From contig SKCR01047770.1 of assembly GCA_019454045.1 (NCBI GenBank), forward strand, positions 43,455 to 107,454: a stretch of 64,000 bases of DNA, given 5' to 3'. The stretch's first letter is position 1, and the number at the start of each line of letters is the position of its first letter. This document shows positions 1-10,955 of the stretch, piece by piece. The notes beneath the pieces were generated by a model. It was not told where the DNA came from, searched no databases, and worked only from the letters and a program-made list of their open reading frames with translations. Made by a program: the position numbers and the translations under genes. Source of the DNA: Zanthoxylum bungeanum. Lineage: Eukaryota; Streptophyta; Magnoliopsida; Sapindales; Rutaceae.

Positions 1-1
1 G

Positions 2-1666
2 ATCGTGTTGAAAAACGACAAAGAGGAAGAAGTATTGTTCACCTTAAGGTTCGTCTTCGAGGCCACAAACAATGAGGCAGAGTATGAGGCGATCCTGGCC
101 GGATTGAGGCTATGCACGGTAATGGGAGTCCACGACGTAGTGGTAAGAAGTGACTCATAGCTTGCTGTTCAGCAGCTAAAGGGCGAATTTTAGGCCAGGA
201 AACCAAGCATGAGAGCCTACTTGGCTGAAGTAAAGAGGTTGGTAGAAAAAATGAGGAGCGTCCACTTTGAACAAGTCAGTCGAGAAAACAACGGAGAAGC
301 ATACTCTCTTGCGCGGCTCGCATCTTCAATAAAGGCAGAAAATCCTAGAATAGTCCCCCTAATCTGCCTCCGAGAAAAAAGCGTAGGGGAGCTCGAAGTA
401 GAAGCCTTGGATAAGGAAGACGAAACTTCATGGATACAGCCGATTAGGAGATATTTGGAAACAGGGGAGATACCTGAGGACAAGAAGGAAGCCAGAAAGC
501 TAAAATTCAAAAGCACCAAGTTTTCCCTGATCAAAGGGGTGCTTTACCGAAGAGGCTACACAATGCCCCTCCTGAGATGTTTAACGGAAGAAGAAGCGGA
601 TTATGTACTCAGAGAAATCCATGCAGGCATCTGTGGAAATCATGCCGGAGGACAGTCGATTGCCTTTAAAGCTTTAAGGCAAGGGTTCTATTGGCCAACT
701 ATACATCAAGACGGCATAAGAATGGCCCGGAGATGCGAAGGGTGCCAGAAGAATGCCAATATTCACCACCAGCCAGCAGAGCAGTTAACCACCCTGTCCA
801 GTCCCTGGCCATTCGCCCAGTGGAGGCTAGATATCATCGGACCGATGCCAAGGGGGCGAGGACAAGCGAAGTACGCCATTGTAGCCATAGACTATTTCAC
901 CAAATGGGTGGAGGCCAAACCCCTATCCACCATCACAGAGAAGAAGGCCACATAGTTTTTTAAGAAGAATATTATTTGCAGGTTCGGAATCCCACGGGCG
1001 GTCATCACCGACAACGGAAAACAGTTCGATAGCAATGGATTTCGGAAGCTCTACGAAAACCTCCAGATCGCTCTAAGATTCGCCTCACCAGCCCATCCCA
1101 AGTCAAACGGACAGGTCGAGGTGACAAACAAAACCATCAAGGCAAATCTTAAAGCTCGGCTCGGATCCTGCAAGAGCTTATGGGTCGAGGAATTACCGGA
1201 AGTACTATGGGCACACCGGACAACCTATAAAGATTCTACGGGGGAAACCCCATTTTCCTTATCATACGGGTGTGAGGCAGTTATCCCAGCAGAGATCGGA
1301 ATAACTACCCACAGGGTCCGTCATTTTGAGAGCGAACAGAATGAAGAACTTATCAGAAGCCACCTCGACCTGATCGAGGAAAAAAGAGAGAAGTCAGCTA
1401 TAAAGACAGCAGTCTATCAACAAAGGATGGCCCGCTTCTACAACAAAAAAGTTCGGACCCTCGTTTTTCTCCCAGACGACCTGGTATTAAGAAAAGTCAC
1501 TCTGAACACTCGAAGACCGGAAGAAGGCTCGTTAGGAGCCAAGTGGGAAGGGCCCTACAAAATTGCAGAGGTGGTAAGGCCATGGGTCTACATCTTAGAA
1601 GAGCTGGATGGCACGCGATTAAGGAAACCCTGGAATACCGAGATGTTAGGAAAATACTTTCAATAG
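2..1666 (+). pseudogene. T1 Tat-type Ty3/gypsy pol: RNase H end plus integrase (decayed)
   Basis: This is the C-terminal part of a retrotransposon polyprotein; RT and everything 5' of it lie outside the window. One frame runs from base 2 to the stop at 1666. It starts in an archaeal-type RNase H domain (an NNEAEYEA motif near 70-95). It continues through the integrase HHCC zinc finger (H..H near 630-645, CxxC near 735-750) and the catalytic core with D at about 828-830 (RLDIIGPM) and TDNGKQFD near 1007-1030. It ends with the GPY-type tail (KWEGPYKI near 1543-1566). Three in-frame TAG codons, at 158, 191 and 953, interrupt it and there is no frameshift. The tail and the downstream layout (tandem repeats, antisense ORF, LTR) fit the Tat lineage. 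The copy cannot make a complete pol protein. Confidence 0.92.
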
Positions 1667-2078
1667 ATTCTTTTTTTTGCAGCAACCCGACAAGGGGTAG
1701 GAGCTCAATGTAAAGCTTTTCTCGAAATATCCCGCAGAGAGCTGTAAGAAGGGCAGTATGTCCCCGAATATGAATAAAACTTTCTCTTTTCAAAATTTCA
1801 CCCGCTATCTTAATTAAAATGGAAAGCCATATTCAAAATTTCGGGGGCATACTCGACGCAATGATCCGGGGTCAAAGCACCAAGTCCGCAACAAACCGAC
1901 CAGATTCACTTAACTTACAAAAAATCAAGGGATAAGAAGCGCGACAGGAGCACAGAAACCCTTCGATTTACAGGGAACATTTCGAGACAGAAATCGCAAA
2001 GAAGGGATACCCCCAGAAGATGGCCTTACCAGGCCGGTTTGGGAAAGACAGAGCAGAGAATGTGCCTGCATATATTTC
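1667..2078. other. T1 spacer between pol and tandem array
   Basis: This is noncoding 3' region of the T1 retrotransposon. No convincing ORF is present. Purine-rich and pyrimidine-rich stretches follow the pol stop codon, and the 133-bp repeats begin at its end. Confidence 0.6.
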
Positions 2079-2745
2079 ACCCACCTGATTAATGGATCCG
2101 CGAGAAGCATAGCGCGGGGAGGGATGATACCCCCGTGGCGTTTGCTTGCTCCAGTGTTACCGAACACAATGAGGAATATGCCCTTAGTGTCTCGGACATT
2201 CTCTGATCCCCACCCACCTGATTAATGGATCCACGAGAAGCATAGCACGGGGAGGGATGATACCCCCGTGGCATTTGCTCGCTCCAGTGTTACCGAACAC
2301 AAGGAGGAATATGCCCTTATTGTCTCAGACACTCTCTGATCCTCACCCACCTGATTAATGGATCCGCGAGAAGCATAGCATGGGGAGGGATGATACCCCC
2401 GTGGCATTTTCTTGCTCCAGTGTTACCGAACACAAGGAGGAATATGCCCTTAGTGTATCAGACACTCTCTGATCCCCACCCACCTGATTAATGGATCCGC
2501 GAGAAGCATAGCACGGGGAGGGATGATACCCATGTGGCGTTTGCTTGCTCCAGTGTTACCGAACACAAAGAGGAATATGCCCTTAGTGTCTCGGACACTC
2601 TCTGATCCCCACCGACCTGATTGATGGATCCGCGAGAAGCATAGCACGGGGAGGGATGATACCCCCGTGGCGTTTGCCTACTCCGGTGTTACCAAACATA
2701 AGGAGGGATATGCCCTTAATGTTTCGGACACTCTTCGATCATTAC
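2079..2745. repeat. 133-bp tandem array in the T1 3' region (about 5 copies)
   Basis: The landmark CCACCTGATTAATGGATCC recurs at about 2079, 2212, 2345 and 2478, with a variant at about 2610, so the period is 132-133 bp. A sixth, strongly diverged copy runs on to about 2880. Copies are very similar to each other. Short minus-strand ORFs in the array simply restate the repeat and are not genes. Tat/Ogre elements are known to carry variable tandem repeats between pol and the 3' LTR. Confidence 0.92.
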
Positions 2746-3185
2746 TCGATCACTCGGATCCAAGATAAGTATAGCCTGGGGAGGGGTTGTGCCCCCGTAG
2801 CGTATGCTTGCTCCAGCGTTGTAAGGAGGAGCCCTCAAACGATACACATGCTCCATGGAGACCTGAAGTATAGAGAATGTGTCTTTACCATTTTAAAACG
2901 CTCTTTGATCCAAATCCTGGTTCACCGGGACTCTGAATTGAAAGATTCAGGATTGTGTTTTGGAAACCTCGGACAGAACGCTGTTTTAAGGAATCTGTGC
3001 TGATTGTTTACACTTTAGAATTTTATTTTGGGATAAGTGCTAAGTCACCCCCGCCTTTTAAATTTTATTTTCAAAATTTTGTTTTTGTTTTTCGCTGGTC
3101 TGGAAAGGGGACACCTGTGCCAGATTCGGTAGGGCTTCAAAAAGTTGATTCACTTCCCTTCTGAATAAGTCCCAAGGATTAATCG
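2746..3185. other. Degenerate repeat copy and noncoding T1 3' region
   Basis: A diverged copy of the 133-bp unit (to about 2880) is followed by sequence with no recognisable gene or signal. Confidence 0.5.
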
Positions 3186-3505
3186 GCTCGGGGCTGGATT
3201 CATTCCTTTAAGGCCACTTGGATAATCGACTCGGGTCTGCTCTTGTACCGCCGAGACCGATGTTTCTTTTCAGCTCGGGGCTGGATTTCGTTCCGCCGAG
3301 GCCAAAGTGTTTCTCTCAGCTCGGGGTCGGGTTGTGTCCCACCGAGCCAGCTTTTGGTCTAGGGACGCAACATTCCCCCAGAGTCAAATGTTTCTCTCAG
3401 CTCGGGGTCGGGTTACGTCCCACCGAGTCGGCTTCTTTGGACTGGGGATGCAACATTCCCCCAGAGCCAAGTGTTTCTCCTAGCTCGGAGTCGGTCCTCA
3501 AGCGG
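3186..3505. repeat. Second, about 82-bp tandem repeat in T1
   Basis: The phrase AGCTCGGGGTCGGGTT and close variants recur at about 3272, 3318, 3400 and 3482, with matching 'CCCACCGAG' and 'CATTCCCCCAGAG' segments between. The last intervals are about 82 bp and the first is shorter. This is a separate repeat family from the 133-bp array. Confidence 0.75.
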
Positions 3506-3677
3506 ACGTTTTTGGGAGAGCAACCAGAGCAAGTCATGAAAGATCAAAAAAGAAAAGTGGAACAAAAATATACAAAATATTCACATAAATAAGGACCTGG
3601 AAAAGAGTAATTACAAATAAATAGATAATATAAAGTGTGTTCGGGATTACACGGGGCCCCGTTTGGGTTACCCCTTG

Positions 3678-6149
3678 TCAGTCAGCCCGCGCAGGGGTAG
3701 GTGGTTCTTCCTCAGCAGGCTCAGATGACGGATGGCTCGGCTCGGCCTCAGGAGGCGGGATAGCCGCTTCTACATCGACAACCTGAGAGACCCCTACTTC
3801 AAGGATCGAAGGAACCTCAGGGAGGTTCTCGTCAGGAGTAGAAACCTCGAGTCGGTCCTCGTGAAGAGCTGAGAGGACCGGGGTGACCGAAATCGGGTCT
3901 GGATCCATCACTTCTTCGGGAGAATGGGGTAAGCATTTATGAAACTCCTCCTCAGACATTTCCCCTTTACAGAAGCGAATGGCCGCATGGATAGGCCCCA
4001 GGTCCAGGTCGGGCAGTTCCATCGGAATAATTTCAGCACAATCACCAACCCCTTCGAGGTGGATGGAGTCCCTCTCGACCTCCAACTCAAGTTTTCTTCT
4101 CCTAAGATCGGCACAGGCCCGTTTCAATTCCTCGTCTTTGGCCCTCAGCTTAGATTCAACACTGCGCACTTCTACCTACAGGATCCTGTTATCAGCCTGA
4201 GCAGCCTCCAAATCCTTCTTGGCGGCATAAGCATTTTTCTCTCTAAAGAGGCAGCAGCCAGAAGAGCTTTGTTTGTTGTATGAGCCTCAACGGCAGCCAG
4301 CTCCAGATTTTTTATGTTTTCTTCTTTGCGAACCAGCTCGGCTTCTGTTTCAGAGAGCCGGTTCTGAAGCCTCTGGGCTTGGTCACCCTCAGACAGAAGG
4401 CTCAAGAGGAGATCCTTATTCTTGGCCGCAAGATAGGTCGCCTGCCAAAAAGAAACAGAAAATCAGAAATCAAACTAAGTTATGAACCCACGGCGGGAAT
4501 AAGGGAAGAGTAACTACCTTTGCCATATGATAACACAACAAGGCAACCACATCCTCGGGAGAGAGATCTTCGTATCTCGGAATTTTGGCCGAAGGGACCG
4601 CCTCGGCCAGTTCATTGATTGCCGGCACCAGATGAGAAGTAGCCTCCCGAATGTCCTGACCGAGGTCTTCTACGCCAAGAATTACGGCGCCTTTCTGTTT
4701 TTTGGAGGAACCCTCCAGCATTTTTTTCTCTTTCCGAACGGGCTGCCTCTTGCTCAGGACTCGTTCCTCCTCCGCCTCCCGAACCAGCTCGGCTTCCTCC
4801 GCCCTGAATGGACGCTTCCTTTTTCTGGTAGGTTTTGATGGGCTGGCAGGTCGGGCGGAGACTGTTGGCGATACCCTGGAAGGTGAAGATAAGCTTTGGA
4901 TAGCCAACGGGGCCGCCTCTTCAGTCAATCTTTTGGCCTCAGCAGTCGCTGGCCGTCTCCGAGAGGGCCCGGTCCCAATCTGGCCGGTTTTTTTTGACGC
5001 ACCAGCCAGTTGATCAAGGTATTTTGGCCTTCTTGACATGCCTACACAAAAAAAAAAAAAAGAGAAGGAAGAAAGCGAAAGCAAGAAGAGTGGTCAGTCC
5101 AGAATCTGAGCAAGAAAATTCAAATTATCATCATGCTAAGCAAACAATGAGACTGGTTAGAAGGTTAGTAAAGCCCACATATCCGCCCCGGGACCTTCGG
5201 AGGAGCAGTCCGAATCAGGCCCGACTCAATAAAGGCCTTATCGTTGACCAACTGCTTCCAATGATCAGCATATAACCGAGCCCAGCGCACCCGCGCTCGG
5301 ACCTGGTGGGAAACCTTAGGAGCATCCCTCCAACAAGCTGGGAAGAGTCAAAGGAGTTAGAAATCTATCGTAAAGTCAAATGCATGAATACTGAGGGTTA
5401 GATTCCTAACCTCCCGCTTTAAAGATATCCGGGACAGAAACCTCTTCTTCATAGGATCTCAGGACCCGTCCTCAATCTCCGGTGGCCCAGAACCATAAAT
5501 CCTTGAAGTTTTTGTTGGAGTCGGGGAGTTTACCGACAATATTTGACGAGTCGGCATAAGCAGAAAGGTAGTATCAACCATGGTGCGTTCTTGGGTTGGC
5601 CTTCAGTCGATACAACCTCTTCACTTCTTCAAGACAGGGTTCGCCGAGCCCCGCCCGACTCCAAATCACATATAGCCCGGCCAGAATCCTCCAACTATTC
5701 AGGCTCAATTGGCAATGGGCGATCTCCATCTCGGCCAACATCCAGGCAAAGTAACGTTGAAGTGGTAGCCGAAGACTACACTCAAAGAAAGCCGGAAGAA
5801 TGGCCACCGAACCCTCATCAGGTTAGCTAGCATGATCCATTGGCCCGGGGACTTCAAGGGCGATATCTATCGGAATTTCATATCGTTTTCGAAGCATTGC
5901 GAGGTCGTCTTCAGTTATCTTGGAAGGACGGTCCATATCCAGAGCCGATGAGTTAAAATCACCTGGCTCTGGGTCCTTCCGAGGGATCCTCTGATGATAA
6001 GTATCTTGTTCAATTTCAGAAGGGGTGGGGGTAGTGTCGAGGTCCTCTATGCTTGGTGCCCCCGAGCTCGAGGAGAGCTCTTCAACAGGAGGGGTCGGAG
6101 GTCCAGCAGGATTTGCAGAGGAAGACCTAATGTCAGACATCCCTGACAT
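3678..6149 (-). pseudogene. Antisense spliced ORF of T1 (Tat aORF, Transposase_28-like)
   Basis: This lies on the strand opposite to pol, between pol and the 3' LTR, where several Tat elements carry an extra antisense ORF. The first segment (6149-5826) is acidic and Ser/Pro-rich. In the same frame, past a TAA, comes a block (5807-5574) with FFECSLRLPLQRYF and NSWRILAGLYVIW. That block resembles the 'putative gypsy type transposon' family (Pfam PF04195). A further exon lies at about 5347-5170. A basic exon starting with MSRRP begins at about 5039 and ends at 4518 at a GT donor. A coiled-coil exon (4442-3678) ends in a Glu/Pro-rich tail. Stop codons in the first two exons (TAA after 5826, then two TGA probably replacing Trp) disable this copy. 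Its function in intact elements is not known. Confidence 0.72.
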
Positions 6150-7014
6150 CCGAGAAATAAAAGAAAAGGGGGGAGGTCAGTCTACAGCTAATTTCTAAAG
6201 CTAGAGCCTGTGGGTTCTAAACGCCCTAACGATATCCTTCAAACCATAAATCTCTCCCTAGCGACTTCGATGTAAACAAAAAACAGACCTAAGAGTCTCA
6301 AAATCCCAAAAATTCAGACATGCTTCACAAAAAAAAAAAACAACAAAACAGGACTCGCAACTCATGAAAAAACAAAGCAAGAAGGACGGTCAGAAAACTT
6401 ACTTGTCTCTTTCGGAGAGATGAAAGTTTGCCCGGTGTGATCTGGTTGTTCTTTGAGTTTACTGGTCACAATTGTGAAGGAGGAGTTCTCACGATTAAGG
6501 AAGTCGAAGTGTTCGTAAAAGAAAGCAACAATGTTTTCTCCGTTTTGATATAATTTGTTCGGTGCGTTTGTGGCCGTTGGATTAAACGAAAGCGTCAGAT
6601 ATACGCCACGTGTCCTCTTTTAAAATGATCTTCCAAAATTAAATGGACGAATGAGATTGGACGTCCTTTGCGTTAACAATAGCGATCAGATTGTTCGCTT
6701 TTGGGCGGGAGAACGACGGATGGTTGACAAGTGGCAGGCTCCGTTGAACCCTAGAAGTGATCTGATGGGCATTTAAAAGGATGTGACGGTTGCGCGTCTC
6801 GAGGGGCAAAATTACAGAAGGGCAATAAGGAAATTTCACCTCGGTAGGAAGAAAGTCAAGCCGAACACCTGGGTCAGACCGATCAGGATGTAAGTGTGGG
6901 CCGACGAAATTTTTCCTTCAGAAGATCGGCTATCAGTTCATCAACCGTACCACTCTTATATAGTTCCATGCACCAACTTGTATGACTCGTTGGAACCAAG
7001 AACTAGGGGACATA
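6150..7014. other. T1 region between antisense ORF and 3' LTR
   Basis: No gene is visible. The interval should contain the 5' leader and promoter of the antisense ORF, read on the minus strand. It ends in a purine-rich tract, AAGAACTAGGGGACA (6998-7012), immediately before the LTR. That tract is the likely plus-strand primer (polypurine tract). Confidence 0.5.
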
Positions 7015-7783
7015 TGTTGATGGTGTTTTCAGGTCCTATGTTATTTAAGGAGTACGGCAGGGGTAAAAAGGGTAATTCCCTTCTTGATCGAGATCATTAA
7101 TACCGACCCGACCACATGGGTGTTATAAAACTAAAGAGACCGAGCACACAGTGATAGGTGACCGACCACTTTGGTTCAGACTACCGAGCATTATCAGATC
7201 GGAAGAAGCATTCTCAGTTCAAAGGACTATCATGACCGACCTCATGAAAGACCGACCAGATAGCGAGGCGTGCTCAGGAAGATAAGGCACCATATTTTTG
7301 CAGATAAGATGACAAGATTTTCCTACTCATATGGGGAGAACTGATGAGTCAGTGTCCAAACAAGATAAGAGAAGTAGAGATAGTTTTAGATTAGGAATCC
7401 TTGCGGGAGAAGAAGATTGATTCAACTGGGAACCCTTGTAAAAGAAGGAGTCTGATTTATGTACTATTATAAATAGAAGGGTATAGTATGTGTAAAGGGC
7501 ATCAGAATCAAGAACATGATCACTACGATTAAGCTTGTAAACATAAGAGATATCAGAGATTCATATCTCAGTAATAAAAGTATCATTATGTTTGTGTCTG
7601 TGGACGTAGGTTGGACCTGATCCGCCGAACCACGTTAAATCTCCTTGTTGATTGGTGCATTTGTCTGTCTTCTGCTAAATTTGTCTTTGATTCCCACATA
7701 ACCAAAAAAATTCACTATTGAGGGAGGACTGTCTCGGGAGTAATATTCTCAAATTACCCTGAGACCAAAATCCACCGTCAACA
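7015..7783 (+). repeat. 3' LTR of T1 (769 bp)
   Basis: The LTR starts TGTTGATGGTG and ends CCACCGTCAACA, so the termini are imperfect inverted repeats with the standard TG..CA. It contains a TATA box at 7468 (TATAAATA) and a polyadenylation signal AATAAA at 7573, in the expected order. The 5' LTR is outside the window, so neither TSD nor LTR-LTR identity can be read. The boundary assignment rests on the inverted termini and the adjacent purine tract. Confidence 0.82.
7468..7475 (+). promoter_or_regulatory. TATA box of the T1 LTR
   Basis: TATAAATA lies about 105 bp upstream of the AATAAA at 7573-7578, the usual U3/R layout. Confidence 0.65.
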
Positions 7784-8605
7784 ATTTTTGTTTTGAATTT
7801 TATGATTTTGTCCCCACAAGAGTATAATAATGTCAAAAAAATTCCATGAAATCAACCTCATTCAGTGAGAAAAGATTTTATTTGGTTTGGTTTGATTTGT
7901 CACCCATAAGAGAGTCACCTTATGCAACAACTTCAATCTTTGCGTGTTCAAGTCAAAATCAATGCTTACAAAATTCATATTTTGTAATGCCTCACATGTG
8001 CTCTAATTCATTATTTGGATTAGGATATAAGAGCATTCACAAAGTGTTTCAGAGAACGGTTATCTTTCAAATCACATGAGCCGTCATTAGTCAATATTAG
8101 GATAAGAGACATTCATGTGAGGATCTCTTTTATTAATTTGAATAAAATATGAGAAAAAATTATATTTTTTTGCGATTATATAGGGTTGAATAAAAATTAG
8201 ATTGATTTTTATTTTCATTGTTTTTAAATTCCAATAGAATATTGCAGCAAGCTAATTTCAGCTCATAAGAATAAGTTCATTATTTCTTACAAGTTAAAAA
8301 AGTATATCTGCCTTTTATGGATACCCAGATCAGGAATTTTAGCTTAGTTGTTACCAGAAGATTTTGATTCATGATAAGAACTGGGAAACTTGGGATATAA
8401 GCTATTATCTTCTACTTGCATAGTTGATAAAACATTACATTTGAGATCTTTCAATAACAATCCAAAAAGCAAAACAACACAAAAGCAATTAGATTTGCTC
8501 AAATATTAGGACATATATAGTACATTGCATTTGGCTGTTTGAATGTTCTTTTAGAGCCGGCGCCTTGCTCTCCTTCACCCATGCTTCCAAGGAGCTTACA
8601 TTCAT
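7784..8605. other. AT-rich intergenic sequence
   Basis: No ORF with recognisable homology, no repeats and no clear element ends were seen here. Confidence 0.5.
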
Positions 8606-8739
8606 TTTTTTTTTTGGAATCGTTGAAAACCTTATCGTCAAACCACCCCTTACAGACTTAAGCGGAGTAGGTAAAACCTCCGACTGTCCCAGAGATCGGA
8701 TCCTGAATGCTACACCACCAAGTCACGCCCATTGGTGAG
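8606..8739 (-). mobile_element. Probable tRNA-derived SINE
   Basis: Read on the minus strand, about 134 bp begin with a box-A-like stretch (GTGACTTGGTGGTGTAG) and then a box-B-like GGATCCGATCTC. The element ends in a run of 11 A. It is flanked by near-identical 9-bp duplications, TACATTCAT (8597-8605) and TATATTCAT (8740-8748). The length, pol III-like boxes, A-tail and TSD together suggest a SINE. I cannot assign a family. Confidence 0.6.
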
Positions 8740-9018
8740 TATATTCATCTTCTCTCCCCTGTTTTAACTAAAATGAACATAAACCATATGTTGTTACAAC
8801 ACACTTGCACATTCATTTCACTTGCAACCATAGTTAAAAAATAAAATAAAAATGCTGCCATCAAATGCATTTGATCTAAAATGAAAGTTATGAAAGTTAA
8901 CCAAATCTTGTTTCTTGAAATAAGGAAATGGTGGATAGAAGAGTATCACCAACAGAAAAAAAAAATCCAAGCATCTTTACCATCACCTTCCAAGATGCAA
9001 AAAATTATCAAGTAAAGC

Positions 9019-9247
9019 TTAATTAACTTCTTCAATGGCCCCTTTCATGTACTTTGTTGTTGTAATCAATCCATTGTTGAGGCACAACTTCAAAATCCCT
9101 TGTGTTGTTAAGCTCTACATTGATCCTCCAACACTCACAGTAGTTTTTCAAAATGTTCCTATCTGGTAGCACTGAGTCAATGAACAGGCTAGTGAATGCT
9201 AGAATCAACACCAAGTTTCTTGCCATTTTGGTGAATTCAGAGGACAA
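9019..9247 (-). pseudogene. Acid phosphatase (HAD class IIIB/VSP-like) N-terminal fragment
   Basis: The minus strand encodes a hydrophobic signal-peptide-like start (MARNLVLILAF, ATG at 9226) and then YCECWRINVELNNTRDFEVV. This matches the conserved N-terminal block of plant secreted acid phosphatases and vegetative storage proteins (C-x-SWR-x2-VE-x-NN-x-R-x4-VP). After VPQQWIDYNNK the family pattern continues only in the next frame (KYMKGAIEEVN, stop at 9019-9021), implying a frameshift. The catalytic DxDxT motif and the rest of the roughly 250-residue enzyme are not found downstream. I read it as a truncated, frameshifted relic. An unrecognised intron is less likely. Confidence 0.6.
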
Positions 9248-9938
9248 ATAAAGGATAGCTGCTAGAATGGGCTTATTGTCACAAGTGTGATTAGATGATT
9301 TAGTGATTGAAAGTCACATGGGTTTGGACTGAAATGATTATTATTTGTACCCACCAATCAAGGTTTGAACTTTCTCAACAAGTCCAGAACTCCTTTTTTG
9401 TGGGGGGGGGGGGGGAAATTATGCAATTTATTTTATATCTATGTCATATCGAATTCGTGATATACTAGTCATATCTTCATATTTAGAAAAAAGTAGATGC
9501 CATTGCTTCAAGATCTCATTGACAAGGCTGATTAGCAAGAATTTGAAGTAAATACTTTTATTATGGACAAAATAATGGAATTCACTCGCATATACTTTAA
9601 AATCAGAGATGCCACATAATTTTTGTTGGAGGTAACACATTTTCAAGTAGCTAATAGATAATCTGTAAACAAACATAAAAAGATAAGGGAAACAAAATTG
9701 AGCTGCTATTATAATCCAGAGATAAAATATGACCATAGCTTTTCCCTTCACCTCCAATTAGCAACCAAACCTAGCTTTTGGAATTTTTTATTTTTATACA
9801 TACACACACACAGACACCCCATCAAAAATATAGCTTTTGGAATTTTTTATTTTTATTTTTAAAATCTATCTACATGCATCGAATGGCCCTCTGAAGTAAC
9901 ATAGAACGAATATATGATTTATTCTTGAAGGAAAGACA
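9248..9938. other. Intergenic sequence with a short direct repeat
   Basis: A G-homopolymer lies at about 9403-9414. TAGCTTTTGGAATTTTTTAT occurs twice, at about 9772 and 9831, flanking a short CA-rich spacer. The 109-codon minus-strand ORF at 9428-9757 has no recognisable similarity and is not called. Confidence 0.5.
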
Positions 9939-10235
9939 TCAATGTCGGGAAAAACCATCATCGAAATTCAGAGAATAGCTGTGGATATCGTAGCTGAACC
10001 GTTTGTTGATCCCTTGCCATCCCAAAGCTTGTTTCCACATCGACTTGAGCTTCCAGAACAACTGCCGCAGGACATGTGATTTACAGCAACAAACAGTCGG
10101 CACTCTTCTTTGAACAATATTACCAAGTGTGACTGCAGATCCCGTGCTTGTCATTGTCTTCCACGATTTTAAGAAATGGAGTCTCTTCCTTGTCATTATT
10201 TTGAAAGTCTTCATGTTTAGCTCCTTCCAAAGCAT
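9939..10235 (-). CDS. Small plant protein with FSYD-x2-SYSLNFDDG C-terminus
   Basis: This 98-codon open frame has two candidate starts, ATG at 10235 and ATG at about 10214. The C-terminal half is basic and Trp-rich (FWKLKSMWKQALGWQ). It ends with FSYDIHSYSLNFDDG and a stop at 9939-9941. That ending is familiar from a group of small uncharacterised angiosperm proteins, where it lies at the extreme C-terminus as here. A CCC cysteine cluster precedes the Trp-rich part. The function is unknown. The N-terminal third is less convincing, and a different first exon is possible. It could be an intact gene or a relic. Confidence 0.5.
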   Translation of the reverse strand: MLWKELNMKTFKIMTRKRLHFLKSWKTMTSTGSAVTLGNIVQRRVPTVCCCKSHVLRQLFWKLKSMWKQALGWQGINKRFSYDIHSYSLNFDDGFSRH

Positions 10236-10754
10236 GAACTAGAAGCACAAAAAGCACTGTGAGAAATATAATTTTAAGAGTAAACATGAAGAGTGAAAGA
10301 CCATGCTTTTAGAAGCATCAATGCCCACTATTGTATATGACATTAGATTCCACTATCCTTTTTGCAAGATGTAAAACACAAGGTACATTCAACTTTAATT
10401 TGCCACCAGTCACTAGTCATATTGGTGACCACAACTGGGAATAATATAAGTAAAGACTTGATGCTAGTGATGTAATGTCACTGATGATAAAGCACTTTTT
10501 GTATTGGCTTTGTCTAGCAAAAGTTGCTAGTGCTTATCGTTTGTGATTTTGCTTCTATTTCACTCCAGTGAGCCCATGAAGTGCCTGTGAATAAAAAGTT
10601 GTAACAGTGAGATAAGGTTTTGTTGGTAAAAAGTTCACACCGTCCATACCTAAATGAGTGAGTGGTGTGATTAATGACATTCATCCGTTTGCAACTTTAA
10701 AGCTTTTTTCTTTCCAAGTTCGATCATTAAATCTAGCAAAGGGCCCACAGAGAT
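10236..10754. other. Intergenic sequence
   Basis: AT-rich. Nothing recognisable was seen on either strand. Confidence 0.5.
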
Positions 10755-10955
10755 ATTACCAAAACTAAACAAAAGTCTTTTTTCACTAAGTGTGGTTGAC
10801 TACATGGATCCTTTGACGATCTTGTACTCTATCAAAATAGCACAATTTTGTTTAGGATCTAAGTCTTAAAAATTCGACAAGTTATTAGTTGCCGAGACCT
10901 AACACAACCCTCCTTCCTTGTCCTACCTTGGGACCGGCTATGAAAAGATATTCCA
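10755..10955 (-). mobile_element. SINE- or RTE-3'-end-like repeat (degenerate)
   Basis: The minus strand reads GCCGGTCCCAAGGTAGGACA, then GGAAGGAGGGTTGTGTTAGG, and ends with CCACACTTAGTGAAAAAAG followed by ACTTTTG. These blocks, in this order, resemble the widespread plant TS-SINE/RTE tail ('ACTTAGTGGGATAAGGCTTTG'). Boundaries are approximate and no TSD was found. Confidence 0.45.

Noticed and set aside
2089..2647. Several minus-strand ORFs of about 60-80 codons with near-identical peptides
   Set aside because: They restate the 133-bp array and have no homology.
9428..9757. 109-codon minus-strand ORF with hydrophobic start
   Set aside because: No recognisable domain, AT-rich composition typical of the flank, and no supporting splice or promoter signal.
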